Assembly (NCBI GenBank): GCA_024699715.1
Contig: JANPRD010000004.1
Span: 1-64,000, forward strand
Source of the DNA: Candidatus Methanophagales archaeon
Lineage (GTDB): Archaea > Halobacteriota > Syntropharchaeia > Alkanophagales > Methanospirareceae
Direction: 5' to 3'
Length of the DNA stretch: 64,000 nucleotides
Shown: positions 52,943-61,945 of the stretch, in pieces
Position numbering within the stretch: position 1 is the first letter of the stretch
How the letters are laid out: each line of letters opens with the position of its first letter
Made by a program: the position numbers and the translations under genes
The notes under the pieces: generated by a model
Told to the model about the DNA's origin: nothing
The model's database searches: none
Seen by the model: the letters and a program-made list of their open reading frames with translations, nothing else

Positions 52943-53374
52943 TCATTTTCGTTTCAAAGGCGAAGGACCCAACGCTTTCACCTTCGCTGTGAATTCTCGC
53001 ATGACATGCGCAAACTTCTCGCCTTCAGCGGCGGAAATCCACTCCAACCGCAGCCTCTCCGCACCGATGCCCAGGTATTCCAACGCCTTCTTCACCTTCT
53101 CCACTCTTCTCTCCGCCTGCAAGTTTCCCGAAATGTAGTGGCAATCTCCAATATGGCATCCCGCAACAATCACGCCATCCGCACCTCTTTTGAACGCTTC
53201 AAATATGAAATAAGGTTCAACTCTGCCCGAACACATCACTCTTATGATGCGAACATTCGCAGGATATTTGTATCTTGAGACGCCTGCGATGTCTGCACCC
53301 GCATATGAACACCAATTGCAGCAGAATGCCACGATTGAAGGCTCAAAACTTCCAATTTCACGACTCGCTCTCAC
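52943..53374 (-). CDS. mvhD: MvhD/HdrA-interacting iron-sulfur protein
   Basis: 143 residues with the FrhD/MvhD [2Fe-2S] signature: IVAFCCNWCSYAGADIAGVS, RVMCSGRVEPYFIFEAF and GADGVIVAGCHIGDCHYISG. It links hydrogenase or formate dehydrogenase electrons to HdrA; here it immediately precedes hdrA (109-base gap), which may form a stand-alone HdrA-MvhD module. Length and Cys pattern are normal. Confidence 0.9.
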   Translation of the reverse strand: MRASREIGSFEPSIVAFCCNWCSYAGADIAGVSRYKYPANVRIIRVMCSGRVEPYFIFEAFKRGADGVIVAGCHIGDCHYISGNLQAERRVEKVKKALEYLGIGAERLRLEWISAAEGEKFAHVMREFTAKVKALGPSPLKRK

Positions 53375-53447
53375 GCTTCTCTCCCGCTTCTTCGCTCACT
53401 TCCCTCACCCTTCCCTCTTTCGCATCCCAACATCTCTGACCCTGCCA

Positions 53448-54008
53448 TTAAAGGACGCCCAACTGCTTCAATTTTTCAACGAAAATATTCACTGCTCGCT
53501 CGCATTCTTCCTTCGTTCTACCGCCTGTGATTACGAGGCGTCCCGAAGAGAATACGAGTATTGCGGTCTTCGGCTCTTCCAAACGGTAGACCAAGCCTGG
53601 GAAGACCTCAGGCTCGTATTCCATGCATTCCAAGCCGAGACCCTCAACGATTGCGCCGATGTTCAACTCACGCTTCAAATCTGCGGATGCAACGATGTTC
53701 TGCACCTTGAATTCGGGGTGCGGAGGCACTTTATCACCGATATTCGGCAATTTCCGCAGTTCAGCTGCGAGTTTGTCTATCGCCTTTCTGACATCCTCCT
53801 CGTTTTTTGCTCCCGTGCATACGACACGCCCAGAACGGAATATGAGGAATGCCGCTTTCGGGTCTCTTGTCTGGTAGACAAGCCCCGGAAACCTCTTCTT
53901 CGTGAATTTCGCATTCTCTAAATTCTCCTCAATATACTTCAGGTCAAGCTCGTCTGCAATCCGAGCATTCGCCACCACATTCTCTATCTTCACCTGAACC
54001 TTTTCCAT
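53448..54008 (-). CDS. tbp: TATA-box binding protein
   Basis: 186 residues with the twofold-repeated saddle: VKIENVVANARIADELDLKY and KRFPGLVYQTRDPKAAFLIF in repeat 1; VQNIVASADLKRELNIGAIV and EVFPGLVYRLEEPKTAILVF in repeat 2; each ends SGRxVxTG. It is a general transcription factor. It shares an AT-rich intergenic region with the divergent PUA gene. Confidence 0.96.
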   Translation of the reverse strand: MEKVQVKIENVVANARIADELDLKYIEENLENAKFTKKRFPGLVYQTRDPKAAFLIFRSGRVVCTGAKNEEDVRKAIDKLAAELRKLPNIGDKVPPHPEFKVQNIVASADLKRELNIGAIVEGLGLECMEYEPEVFPGLVYRLEEPKTAILVFSSGRLVITGGRTKEECERAVNIFVEKLKQLGVL

Positions 54009-54012
54009 ACCC

Positions 54013-54042
54013 TCTAATTTAACTTTAATTTAAAAATTGTTT
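54013..54042. promoter_or_regulatory. Shared AT-rich promoter of tbp and PUA gene
   Basis: The 68-base gap between the two divergent starts holds TTTAACTTTAATTTAAAAATTG, which can supply TATA elements in both directions. For tbp it would lie about 10-30 bases upstream, a leaderless or short-leader arrangement. Confidence 0.5.
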
Positions 54043-54076
54043 GAAAGAGCAGAAGCAGCAACCGGTGGCGCTCAGC

Positions 54077-54562
54077 ATGAATGGCAGGAATGGGAACAAA
54101 ATGCGTTTGCGTAAGGTTCGTGTCGTTGCTGATTTTCAATTCGGAGCGGGTGCTGGAGAGGCGCTTTTTCCCGAAGATGTGCGCTTCGTCCTCTCAAAAA
54201 CAGGTCGCATTTCTCAAATTTTTGACGCTTCAGGTAGGAGAATTGCCACATTACGCAGTTCTGACGGTCTATTCACGCTCGGCATTGAGGGTGCTCGCAG
54301 GCTTCACCGCTTTTTCAAGCCACCGAGGCTTCGTGTTTTTGTGAACGAGGAGAGCGCTGCGTTCGTCAGGCGAGGGAAGAACGCTTTCTGCAAGCATGTT
54401 CTTTTTGCGGACCCCGAAATCCGTGCTTACGAGGAGGTTCTTGTCGTCGCTGAAAATGACGAACTGCTCGCTACTGGAAAAGCCATGCTCTCCGCTGAGG
54501 AGATGCTCGCATTCCAGCGTGGCGTCGCAGTGAAGGTCCGGCAAGGCGTGGAAGGCGGGTAA
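54077..54562 (+). CDS. PUA-domain RNA-binding protein
   Basis: About 162 residues. The N-terminal segment (RLRKVRVVADFQFGAGAGEA, LFPEDVRFVLSKTGRISQIF) resembles the C2 domain of archaeosine transglycosylase-like proteins. The C-terminal PUA domain has PRLRVFVNEESAAFVRRGKN, AFCKHVLFADPEIRAYEEVL and AENDELLATGKAMLS. It probably binds tRNA or rRNA. ATG 54077 is favoured, with 54101 as alternative; the frame itself opens at a TTG (54041). Confidence 0.82.
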   Translation: MNGRNGNKMRLRKVRVVADFQFGAGAGEALFPEDVRFVLSKTGRISQIFDASGRRIATLRSSDGLFTLGIEGARRLHRFFKPPRLRVFVNEESAAFVRRGKNAFCKHVLFADPEIRAYEEVLVVAENDELLATGKAMLSAEEMLAFQRGVAVKVRQGVEGG

Positions 54563-54575
54563 CTGATATTTTAAG

Positions 54576-54590
54576 AAAAGGTTTAAATAG
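54576..54590 (+). promoter_or_regulatory. BRE/TATA promoter upstream of tRNA-Lys and rpoH
   Basis: AAAAGG followed by TTTAAATAGG gives a purine BRE and a TATA box. Transcription would start near 54612 and run through the tRNA (54721) toward the RNA polymerase genes. Confidence 0.5.
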
Positions 54591-54720
54591 GGGTAATGCG
54601 GGGAAAAGGAGAAAAAGGAGAGGAGGCAAGAGGGGCGAGGGAGTGGGTGTGAAGTTGCTGATGGGTAAAGGGTTAAGTGAGAAAAGGAAAAAAGGAAGAA
54701 TTGTGAGCAGAAAAGAGAAG

Positions 54721-54794
54721 GGGCTCGTAGCTCAGACAGGTAGAGCAACGGGCTTTTAACCCGTTGGTCGCGGGTTCAAATCCCGTCGAGCCCG
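54721..54794 (+). tRNA. tRNA-Lys (anticodon UUU)
   Basis: A full cloverleaf: acceptor GGGCTCG/CGAGCCC, D arm GCTC-GAGC, anticodon arm ACGGG-CTTTTAA-CCCGT with TTT at the anticodon, five-base variable loop, T arm GCGGG-TTCAAAT-CCCGT, and discriminator G. CCA is not encoded. There is no intron. It ends 11 bases before the rpoH start, an unusually close tRNA-mRNA junction that would require tRNA processing to shape the rpoH 5' end. Confidence 0.96.
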
Positions 54795-54805
54795 TTTTGA
54801 AAGAA

Positions 54806-55045
54806 ATGAAGCGTAAGATTTCGATATGTGAGCATGTGTGGGTGCCTAGGCATGAGGTATTGAGTGAGGAGGAGGCGGAGGAGCTTCTCAGGAGATACAA
54901 TGTTAGCAGGGAGCAGCTGCCGAAAATAAAGATTTCGGACCCAGTAATCAAGGAAATAGGTGCGAGGGAGGGCGACATCGTGAGAATTGTGAGGAAGAGC
55001 AGGACGGCGGGTCGCAGTGTCTACTACAGGGTCGTTGTGAGATGA
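54806..55045 (+). CDS. rpoH: DNA-directed RNA polymerase subunit H (Rpo5)
   Basis: 79 residues, the usual size. HVWVPRHEVLSEEEAEELLR, LPKIKISDPVIKEIGAREGD and VRIVRKSRTAGRSVYYRVVV are the family's conserved run. The ATG at 54806 gives the family start (MKRKISICEHV); the longer frame reads into the tRNA. First gene of the archaeal rpoH-B-A'-A'' cluster. Confidence 0.95.
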   Translation: MKRKISICEHVWVPRHEVLSEEEAEELLRRYNVSREQLPKIKISDPVIKEIGAREGDIVRIVRKSRTAGRSVYYRVVVR

Positions 55046-55091
55046 TGCGAGGTAGCGTTGAGATTGTATGTTTTGAGTGTGGTGTGTTGAG

Positions 55092-58000
55092 ATGATTGCT
55101 CGTGATGTTTTGGCGAGGGCTTATTTGAGCGGTAAGAGCATTGCCCAGCACCAAATAGACTCTTTCAACAGATTCATAGATGAGGGCTTGCAAAGGGTTA
55201 TTGACGAGCAACCGATACTTGAGACATCAATCACGGGCGAGGACGAGAAAGGTAAGTTCAAAATCTGTGTGAAGTTCGGCAAGATAAGCGTTGGCGAGCC
55301 GAGAGCCAGAGAGGCGGACGGCTCCTACGACAGAATACTGCCCGCTGAGGCTCGTCTGCGGAATCTGACTTACGCTGCTCCGATGACACTACGCATGCGA
55401 CTCGTGAAAAAATACGAGGCGTTGAACGAAGGGGCGGAAAATGCTGCTGCGTCGTCTGGTAGTCATGCTGTTGCGAGTGCAGAGGCTGCGAGGGCAGCGG
55501 AAGGAGCATATTTTGAGGAGTTTGGCGAGGAAGAGGAGATTCCGATAGGCGAGCTTCCGATCATGGTGAAGTCTAAGAAGTGTGCGTTGCACGGATTGAG
55601 TGCGAAGGAGCTTGCAGATGCGGGAGAAGACCCGCTTGACCCTGGCGGTTATTTCATCGTGAACGGTGCGGAGCATGTTTTAATCACGCTTGAAGACCTC
55701 GCAACGAACCGCATTTTTGTGAATTTTGAGGAGCGCTACGGCGGTAAAACGGCGGTTGCGAAGGTTTTCTCGGAGAAGCATGGCTTCAGGGTGCCTGTTC
55801 GTGTTGAAATCAGCCGAAAAGGGATTATTGAAGTTTCAATTCCTGCGGTTTCCTCAAGGATAGAGTTTGTGATGCTTGCTCGTGCTCTCGGATTGGAGAG
55901 CGACGAGGAGATTGTGAATGCAGTTTCAGACGACCCTGAGATTCAGAAGTATGTGTGGGAGAATGTTGAGCGCTCAGAGTTCAAGAGCAGAGAGCTCGCA
56001 GTGGAGCATCTCGCAAGGAAGGTCGCCCCGGGACAAGCACGAGAATACCGAATGAGACGCCTTGACTACATCCTTGACAGATATTTGCTTCCGCATCTTG
56101 ACGACAGGATTGCGAAGGCTCACTACCTCGGAAAAATGGCTGAAGCCTGCTACGAGTTATATTTGGGGCGAAGACCTGAAGACGACAGGGACCACTATGC
56201 GAACAAGCGATTGAAGCTTGCGGGCGACCTCATTGAAGACTTGTTCAGGGTTTCATTCAGCAGGCTCGTGAAAGACATGCGATATCAGCTTGAGCGAGCT
56301 CACATAAGGGGTCGTGAGCTCAGGATTGCGACTGCCATTCGTGCGGATGTCCTCACAGAGCGCATAAAGCACGCACTCGCAACAGGAAACTGGACGGGAG
56401 GTCGTGTCGGCGTCTCTCAATTGCTTGAACGCAGCAATTATGTCGGCACAATATCGCATCTCCGCCGAGTTGTCTCACCGCTCTCAAGGTCGCAACCTCA
56501 CTTTGAGGCACGAGACTTGCACGGCACGCAATGGGGACGGCTCTGCCCGACGGAGACGCCAGAAGGTCCCAACTGCGGACTTGTGAAGAACCTCTCTCAA
56601 ATGGTGGAAGTCTCCGTTGGCATCAGTAAGGAGCATTCACAAAAGCTCATGGATGTGCTTAAGGAGCTTGGGCTGATTTCGCCGAGGGAAGCGCCTCGTG
56701 GTCGGAGAGCAAGAGTATTCGTGAACGGCGAGCTCGTCGGCTTCACAACAACGCCTGAAGAGTTCGTCGCAGCGTTCAGAAAACGAAGGCGAAGAGGCGA
56801 AATCTCACCGCAAGTGAATATCGCTTACTACGAAGACCGCAAGGAAATACTCATAAATTCAGACGCTGGGCGTGCTCGCAGACCGCTGATTGTCGTTGAA
56901 AATGGCAAGCCCGCCGTTACTGAGGAGCATATTGAGCGATTGAAGCGGGGCGAAATCTCGTTTGAAGACCTTGTTCATGCGGGTGTGATTGAATATTTGG
57001 ATGCGGAAGAGGAAGAAAATGCGCTTATCGCCATCAATGAGGAAGATTTAAGCGAGGAACACACGCATCTTGAGATAGACCCTTCGCTGATTTTGGGCAT
57101 TCCAGCGGGGCTTATTCCGTATCCAGAATACAACTCATCGCCACGAAACACGATGGGCTGTGCGATGGAGAAGCAGTCCTTGGGTCTTCCTGCTGCGAAC
57201 TTCAGAAAAAGGACGGACTCAAGGTTGCATCTCTTGCACTACCCGCAGAAGCCGCTCGTGAGAACAAAAACCGCAGACATGATTGCGTATGAGAAGCGAC
57301 CTGCGGGTCAGAATTTTGTTGTTGCGGTGCTTAGCTACGAGGGCTACAACATGGAAGATGCGGTGATTTTGAACAGGGCGGTGCTTGACAGGGGAATGGC
57401 ACGCAGCCACTTCTTCAGAACATACGAGGCGGAGGAGGGTCGCTACCCCGGCGGAGAGGAAGACAAGTTTGAGATTCCTCAAGAGGTGACCGGCTTGCGT
57501 TCTGCAGATGCATACAGGCATCTGAACGAGGACGGCGTCATTTCGCCCGAGGTTGAGGTCGGGGGTAACGATGTTCTCATAGGAAGGACATCGCCTCCGA
57601 GATTCTTGGAGGAATCTGCTGAACTCTTGAGACCTTTGGAGCGGAGAGACACTTCTGTTTGCGTGAGACCTTCAGAGAGCGGTATTGTTGACGAGGTCAT
57701 TCTGATGGAATCTTCAAATGGCAGGAAACTTGCGAAGGTGCGAGTGCGAGAGGAGAAGATTCCAGAGATAGGCGACAAGTTCGCATCTCGCCACGGTCAG
57801 AAGGGCGTCGTCGGACTGATTCTTCCGCCAGAAGACATGCCTTTCACCGAGAATGGCATCACGCCTGACATGATAATCAACCCGCATGCGATTCCTTCAC
57901 GAATGACCGTCGGGCATGTCTTGGAGATGATTGGCGGTAAGGTCGCTGCTCTTGAAGGCAGGTTCGTGGACGGAACCGCTTTCTCTGGTGAGAAGGAGAA

Positions 58001-58508
58001 GGATTTGCGAGAAGCACTCCTGCGTGCTGGATTCTCACACACGGGAAAGGAAGTCATGTGGGACGGAAGGACGGGCAAACGCATAGAAGCGGACATTTTT
58101 GTTGGTGTTGTATTCTACCAGAAGCTTTACCACTTGGTCTCTGCGAAGCTGCAGGCTCGTGCTCGTGGTCCCGTTCAAATACTCACGAGGCAACCCACAG
58201 AGGGCAAGGCTCGTGAGGGCGGTCTTCGTTTCGGAGAGATGGAGCGTGATGTTTTAATCGGTTACGGCGCTGCGGTCGCTTTAAAAGACCGTTTGCTTGA
58301 CGAATCGGATAAGGTAGTGGAGTTAGTGTGTGCGAAGTGCGGTATGATTGCCTCTTACGACAGCAGGACAGGCTCACCATACTGCCCTCTTTGCGAATCA
58401 GATGTGGATATTTATCCTGTTGAGATGAGTTATGCGTTCAAATTGCTTTTAGATGAGTTGAAAGCGATGTGCATCGCTGCAAGGCTTGAGCTTGAGGATG
58501 CGGTTTGA
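55092..58508 (+). CDS. rpoB: DNA-directed RNA polymerase subunit B (Rpo2), undivided
   Basis: 1138 residues, the complete catalytic beta-type subunit. Conserved runs include [95 protein letters not shown] and a C-terminal zinc ribbon (CAKCGM, CPLCES). In methanogens, Archaeoglobus and haloarchaea this protein is normally divided into B'' and B'; here the reading frame is continuous through that point (about residues 500-560). ATG 55092 is chosen over the upstream GTG. A low-complexity Ala/Ser insert sits at about residues 120-145. Confidence 0.96.
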   Translation: MIARDVLARAYLSGKSIAQHQIDSFNRFIDEGLQRVIDEQPILETSITGEDEKGKFKICVKFGKISVGEPRAREADGSYDRILPAEARLRNLTYAAPMTLRMRLVKKYEALNEGAENAAASSGSHAVASAEAARAAEGAYFEEFGEEEEIPIGELPIMVKSKKCALHGLSAKELADAGEDPLDPGGYFIVNGAEHVLITLEDLATNRIFVNFEERYGGKTAVAKVFSEKHGFRVPVRVEISRKGIIEVSIPAVSSRIEFVMLARALGLESDEEIVNAVSDDPEIQKYVWENVERSEFKSRELAVEHLARKVAPGQAREYRMRRLDYILDRYLLPHLDDRIAKAHYLGKMAEACYELYLGRRPEDDRDHYANKRLKLAGDLIEDLFRVSFSRLVKDMRYQLERAHIRGRELRIATAIRADVLTERIKHALATGNWTGGRVGVSQLLERSNYVGTISHLRRVVSPLSRSQPHFEARDLHGTQWGRLCPTETPEGPNCGLVKNLSQMVEVSVGISKEHSQKLMDVLKELGLISPREAPRGRRARVFVNGELVGFTTTPEEFVAAFRKRRRRGEISPQVNIAYYEDRKEILINSDAGRARRPLIVVENGKPAVTEEHIERLKRGEISFEDLVHAGVIEYLDAEEEENALIAINEEDLSEEHTHLEIDPSLILGIPAGLIPYPEYNSSPRNTMGCAMEKQSLGLPAANFRKRTDSRLHLLHYPQKPLVRTKTADMIAYEKRPAGQNFVVAVLSYEGYNMEDAVILNRAVLDRGMARSHFFRTYEAEEGRYPGGEEDKFEIPQEVTGLRSADAYRHLNEDGVISPEVEVGGNDVLIGRTSPPRFLEESAELLRPLERRDTSVCVRPSESGIVDEVILMESSNGRKLAKVRVREEKIPEIGDKFASRHGQKGVVGLILPPEDMPFTENGITPDMIINPHAIPSRMTVGHVLEMIGGKVAALEGRFVDGTAFSGEKEKDLREALLRAGFSHTGKEVMWDGRTGKRIEADIFVGVVFYQKLYHLVSAKLQARARGPVQILTRQPTEGKAREGGLRFGEMERDVLIGYGAAVALKDRLLDESDKVVELVCAKCGMIASYDSRTGSPYCPLCESDVDIYPVEMSYAFKLLLDELKAMCIAARLELEDAV

Positions 58509-58625
58509 ATGTCGGTCGGCGATGAGACGGATGAGCGGTGGGAGCCGGACAGATGGGACGAGAAGAAGCGTGCGGTGGAAGAGAGGCAGGAGAGGCATGA
58601 GGAGGCGGATGTGAGGGAGGGGTGA
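58509..58625 (+). CDS. Small charged ORF between rpoB and rpoA1
   Basis: A 38-codon frame starts with the ATG directly after the rpoB stop and ends three bases before the rpoA1 ATG, its stop overlapping the rpoA1 ribosome-binding site (GGGAGGGGTGA). The peptide (SVGDETDERWEPDRWDEKKR then mostly Glu/Arg) is highly charged. It fills the gap exactly and could couple translation of rpoB to rpoA1. I know no homologue, and the composition could equally be chance. Confidence 0.3.
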   Translation: MSVGDETDERWEPDRWDEKKRAVEERQERHEEADVREG

Positions 58626-58628
58626 GAA

Positions 58629-61340
58629 ATGCCGTTAAAGAGGATAAAGAGCATAAAATTCGGTCTCCTTTCGCCGAAGGAGATTCGTAAGATGAGTGCA
58701 GCGGAGATAATCACACCTGACACTTACGACGAGGACGGCTTTCCGATAGAATTTGGGCTGATGAGTCAGCGTTTGGGCGTGATTGACCCTGGGTTGAGAT
58801 GCAAGACTTGCGGAGGTCGTATGGGCGAATGCCCCGGTCATTTCGGTCATATTGAGCTTGCTGCGCCGGTCATCCATATAGGGTTCGTGAAACGGATTCA
58901 GAAGATTTTGAGCGCCACTTGCAGGGCATGCGGTAGGGTTCTTCTTGCGGATGTGGAGCGAGAGGAATTCATGGAGGAGATTGAGCGGGCTCGTGAGAGA
59001 GGGGATTTGGATGTGTTTGAGGAAGTCGTGAAGCGAGTGCTGAAGACCGCATCCTCTCGTTCGGAATGTCCTTTCTGCGGAGAGCGTCAGGCTCGCATCA
59101 CGCTTGAGAAGCCCGCTGCTTTTTACGAAGTTGAGGGCGAGAAAGGGGGCGAAGTGAAGAAGCGTAGGCTGATGCCCACGGATGTCAGGGAACGCCTTGA
59201 GAGGATTCCGGACGAGGATGTCCGCCTTCTCGGCATGGACCCTGAGAGTGCTCGTCCTGAATGGATGGTTCTCACTGTTTTACCTGTTCCGCCTGTGACT
59301 GCTCGCCCATCAATCACGCTTGAAACTGGTCAGAGAAGCGAGGACGACCTCACGCATAAGCTCGTTGACATCATTCGCATAAACCAGAGGCTCATTCAGA
59401 ACAGAGATGCGGGCGCCCCTCAACTTATTATTGAAGACTTGTGGGAGCTGCTGCAATACCATGTGGCGACCTTCCTTGACAACGAGATGCCCGGCGTCCC
59501 GCCTGCGAGGCACAGGAGCGGAAGACCTCTTAAGGGAATCGCTCAAAGGCTGAAAGGAAAAGAAGGTCGCTTCAGAGGCTCGCTCTCAGGTAAGCGGGTG
59601 AATTTCTCCGCTCGCACGGTCATCTCGCCAGACCCGAACATCAGCATAGATGAAGTGGGCGTTCCAGAGCAAATAGCGAAGGAGCTCACCGTGACGGTTC
59701 ATGTGACGCCTCGCAACTTGGAGGAAATGCGTGAGACGGTTCGCAGAGGCACCGAACATCCGGGCGCAAATTATGTCCGAAGACCTGATGGAAAGAAGCT
59801 GAAAATCACGGAAAAGAACAGGGAGACACTCGCATCCGAGCTTGATGTCGGCTGGAAGGTTGAGCGACACTTGAGAGACGGCGACATTGTGCTTTTCAAC
59901 AGGCAACCCTCGCTACACCGCTTGAGCATCATGGCTCACTATGTGAAAGTGATGCCCGGAAAGACTTTCAGGTTGAATCCTGCGGTCTGTCCGCCTTATA
60001 ATGCTGATTTTGACGGCGACGAGATGAACTTACATGTCTTGCAGACGGAAGAGGCGAGGGCGGAAGCGAAAATATTGATGGAAGTTCAGGAGAATATAAT
60101 ATCACCACGCTTCGGCAGACCGATAATTGGAGGGCTACACGACCACATAACGGGCATGTTCATGCTCACGCACGGCGAGAAGCGATTCAGGAAGGAGGAA
60201 GTGCTGGAGTTCCTGCGTGGTATTGATTTTGAGGATTTGCCTGCTCCTGCTGGTTATGACGAGAATGGGGAGCCTTTCTGGACGGGAAAGCAGATATTCA
60301 GCATGCTTCTCCCTTCGGATTTGAACATGCGTTTCAGGGCGAAGTTCTGTGAGAAGTGTTATGAGCGAGGCGAGAGGTGCAAGGAGGAGAGATGTGAGAG
60401 AGATGCGTTTGTTGTGATAGAAAATGGGCAATTATTGCACGGCGTGATTGACGATAAAGCGATTGGAGCGTTCAAGGGAGAGATTATTGACGAGATTTAC
60501 AGGAAGAAAGGGGCATCAGCAGCAAAAGAATTCATAAATAAGTTCACAAAACTCGCAATAAACTACATAATGAGGCGGGGTTTCACCTATGGTATTGACG
60601 ATTCTGATTTGCCGGGTGAGGCGAAGGAAATCATTCGTGAGGAAATTTTGAGGAGTGCGACGAAGAAGGTTGAGGAGCTGCTCGCTGCGTATTCGGTGGG
60701 TGAGCTTGAGCCTTTACCTGGGAGAACGGAGGAGGAGACGCTTGAGCTACTTGTGATGCAGGAGTTAGGTAGGGCAAGAGACGACGCAGGAGAGATTGCA
60801 GGGAAGTATTTGGATGTGGAGAATCCTGCGGTGCTTATGGCGAAGTCGGGAGCGAGAGGCTCAATGCTGAACTTGACGCAGATGAGCGCTTGCGTGGGTC
60901 AGCAGGCAATCAGAGGCGAGAGGGTGAAGCGGGGCTACCAAGACCGCACACTTCCGCACTTCAAGCGAGGAGACTTGAGCGCATTCGCAAGAGGCTTCGT
61001 GAAATCCTCGTTCAAGGACGGTCTCTCGCCGATTGAATATTTCTTTCATGCAGCGGGTGGCAGAGAAGGTCTCGTAGACACGGCGGTAAGGACATCGCAG
61101 AGCGGATACTTCCAGCGTAGGATGATTAATGCACTGCAAGACCTCTCCGTGCGCTACGACGGCACCGTCAGAGAAGCAAGAGGAAGAATCGTGCAGTTTT
61201 CATACGGGGACGACGGCGTAGACCCTTCAAAGAGCAGGTATGAGAGGCATATTGAGGAAATCGTGGAGGAAGAGCTTGCGAATGTGCTCGGAGAGGGGAG
61301 AGAGGAGAATAAGGGGCGAGTGTGTCGGCGGAAATGTTAG
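58629..61340 (+). CDS. rpoA1: DNA-directed RNA polymerase subunit A' (Rpo1N)
   Basis: 903 residues. Zinc site CKTCGGRMGECPGHFGHIEL, zinc site 2 (CPFCGE), LSGKRVNFSARTVISPDPNI, and the catalytic NADFDGDEMNLHV with its three Mg-binding Asp near residue 460. The C-terminus has the bridge-helix region (QAIRGERVKRGYQDRTLPHF, GFVKSSFKDGLSPIEYFFHA). A GGAGGGGTGAGAA site precedes the ATG. Its last 19 bases overlap the first possible start of rpoA2. Confidence 0.96.
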   Translation: MPLKRIKSIKFGLLSPKEIRKMSAAEIITPDTYDEDGFPIEFGLMSQRLGVIDPGLRCKTCGGRMGECPGHFGHIELAAPVIHIGFVKRIQKILSATCRACGRVLLADVEREEFMEEIERARERGDLDVFEEVVKRVLKTASSRSECPFCGERQARITLEKPAAFYEVEGEKGGEVKKRRLMPTDVRERLERIPDEDVRLLGMDPESARPEWMVLTVLPVPPVTARPSITLETGQRSEDDLTHKLVDIIRINQRLIQNRDAGAPQLIIEDLWELLQYHVATFLDNEMPGVPPARHRSGRPLKGIAQRLKGKEGRFRGSLSGKRVNFSARTVISPDPNISIDEVGVPEQIAKELTVTVHVTPRNLEEMRETVRRGTEHPGANYVRRPDGKKLKITEKNRETLASELDVGWKVERHLRDGDIVLFNRQPSLHRLSIMAHYVKVMPGKTFRLNPAVCPPYNADFDGDEMNLHVLQTEEARAEAKILMEVQENIISPRFGRPIIGGLHDHITGMFMLTHGEKRFRKEEVLEFLRGIDFEDLPAPAGYDENGEPFWTGKQIFSMLLPSDLNMRFRAKFCEKCYERGERCKEERCERDAFVVIENGQLLHGVIDDKAIGAFKGEIIDEIYRKKGASAAKEFINKFTKLAINYIMRRGFTYGIDDSDLPGEAKEIIREEILRSATKKVEELLAAYSVGELEPLPGRTEEETLELLVMQELGRARDDAGEIAGKYLDVENPAVLMAKSGARGSMLNLTQMSACVGQQAIRGERVKRGYQDRTLPHFKRGDLSAFARGFVKSSFKDGLSPIEYFFHAAGGREGLVDTAVRTSQSGYFQRRMINALQDLSVRYDGTVREARGRIVQFSYGDDGVDPSKSRYERHIEEIVEEELANVLGEGREENKGRVCRRKC

Positions 61341-61945
61341 GCGAAAGCTTCATTCGTCCGGGCGAGGATGCATGGATGGAAGAGCCGAAAGCGGAGGAGG
61401 AGAAGGAGAAAGGGGAGGCTCGTGAGGATATTCTCACGGTAATAGGAGCGAGCATGGAGAAATGGACATCGCTGTTGCGTCAGGACTTTGAGGTTGCGGA
61501 AATTCCGGAATTGGATGCGGATGCGCTTATTGAAATGGGTGCGAATGAGGAGCAGGCGTTGGACATTCTTCGCTTCGTTTTCAGGGATGAAGAGGGCGAG
61601 GTCAAGACATACGAGATTGAGGAGCGTCTGCTGCGAAGCAGTCTTCCGGTGAGTTTGCGGGAGAGATTGAGAAGGAAATTGCGTCCTTTGCGGAAGAAAC
61701 TCACGAAAGAGGCGGTTGAGCGTGTGATAAGCAGAGCGGAGCGAGAATACGAGCGCATGCGTGTTGAGCCGAATGAAGCCGTAGGAATCGTCGCAGCTCA
61801 AAGCATCGGCGAACCCGGCACGCAGATGTCGCTGCCTGGCTGGGAGCGCATTCTTTTGCTGACGAGAGGAGGAGAGGCGCCGGCAGGAGGAAAAGAGAGA
61901 GAGCGAAGAGCGTTTAGTTGTGCGAGAGATAGGCGATTTTGTTGA
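61322..61945 (+). CDS. rpoA2: RNA polymerase subunit A'' N-extein and intein start (fragment 1)
   Basis: Starts at GTG 61322 or ATG 61334, overlapping the rpoA1 end. The N-extein runs to 61828 and ends in VGIVAAQSIGEPGTQM, the start of the trigger-loop region. The intein begins with Ser at 61829-61831 (SLPGWERILLLTRGG). About 20 codons later the frame becomes nonsense and stops at 61945; the intein continues one base shifted (RLVVREIGDFVDACISKFG). This is the amino-terminal half of the A'' gene. Confidence 0.88.
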   Translation: MSAEMLGESFIRPGEDAWMEEPKAEEEKEKGEAREDILTVIGASMEKWTSLLRQDFEVAEIPELDADALIEMGANEEQALDILRFVFRDEEGEVKTYEIEERLLRSSLPVSLRERLRRKLRPLRKKLTKEAVERVISRAEREYERMRVEPNEAVGIVAAQSIGEPGTQMSLPGWERILLLTRGGEAPAGGKERERRAFSCARDRRFC

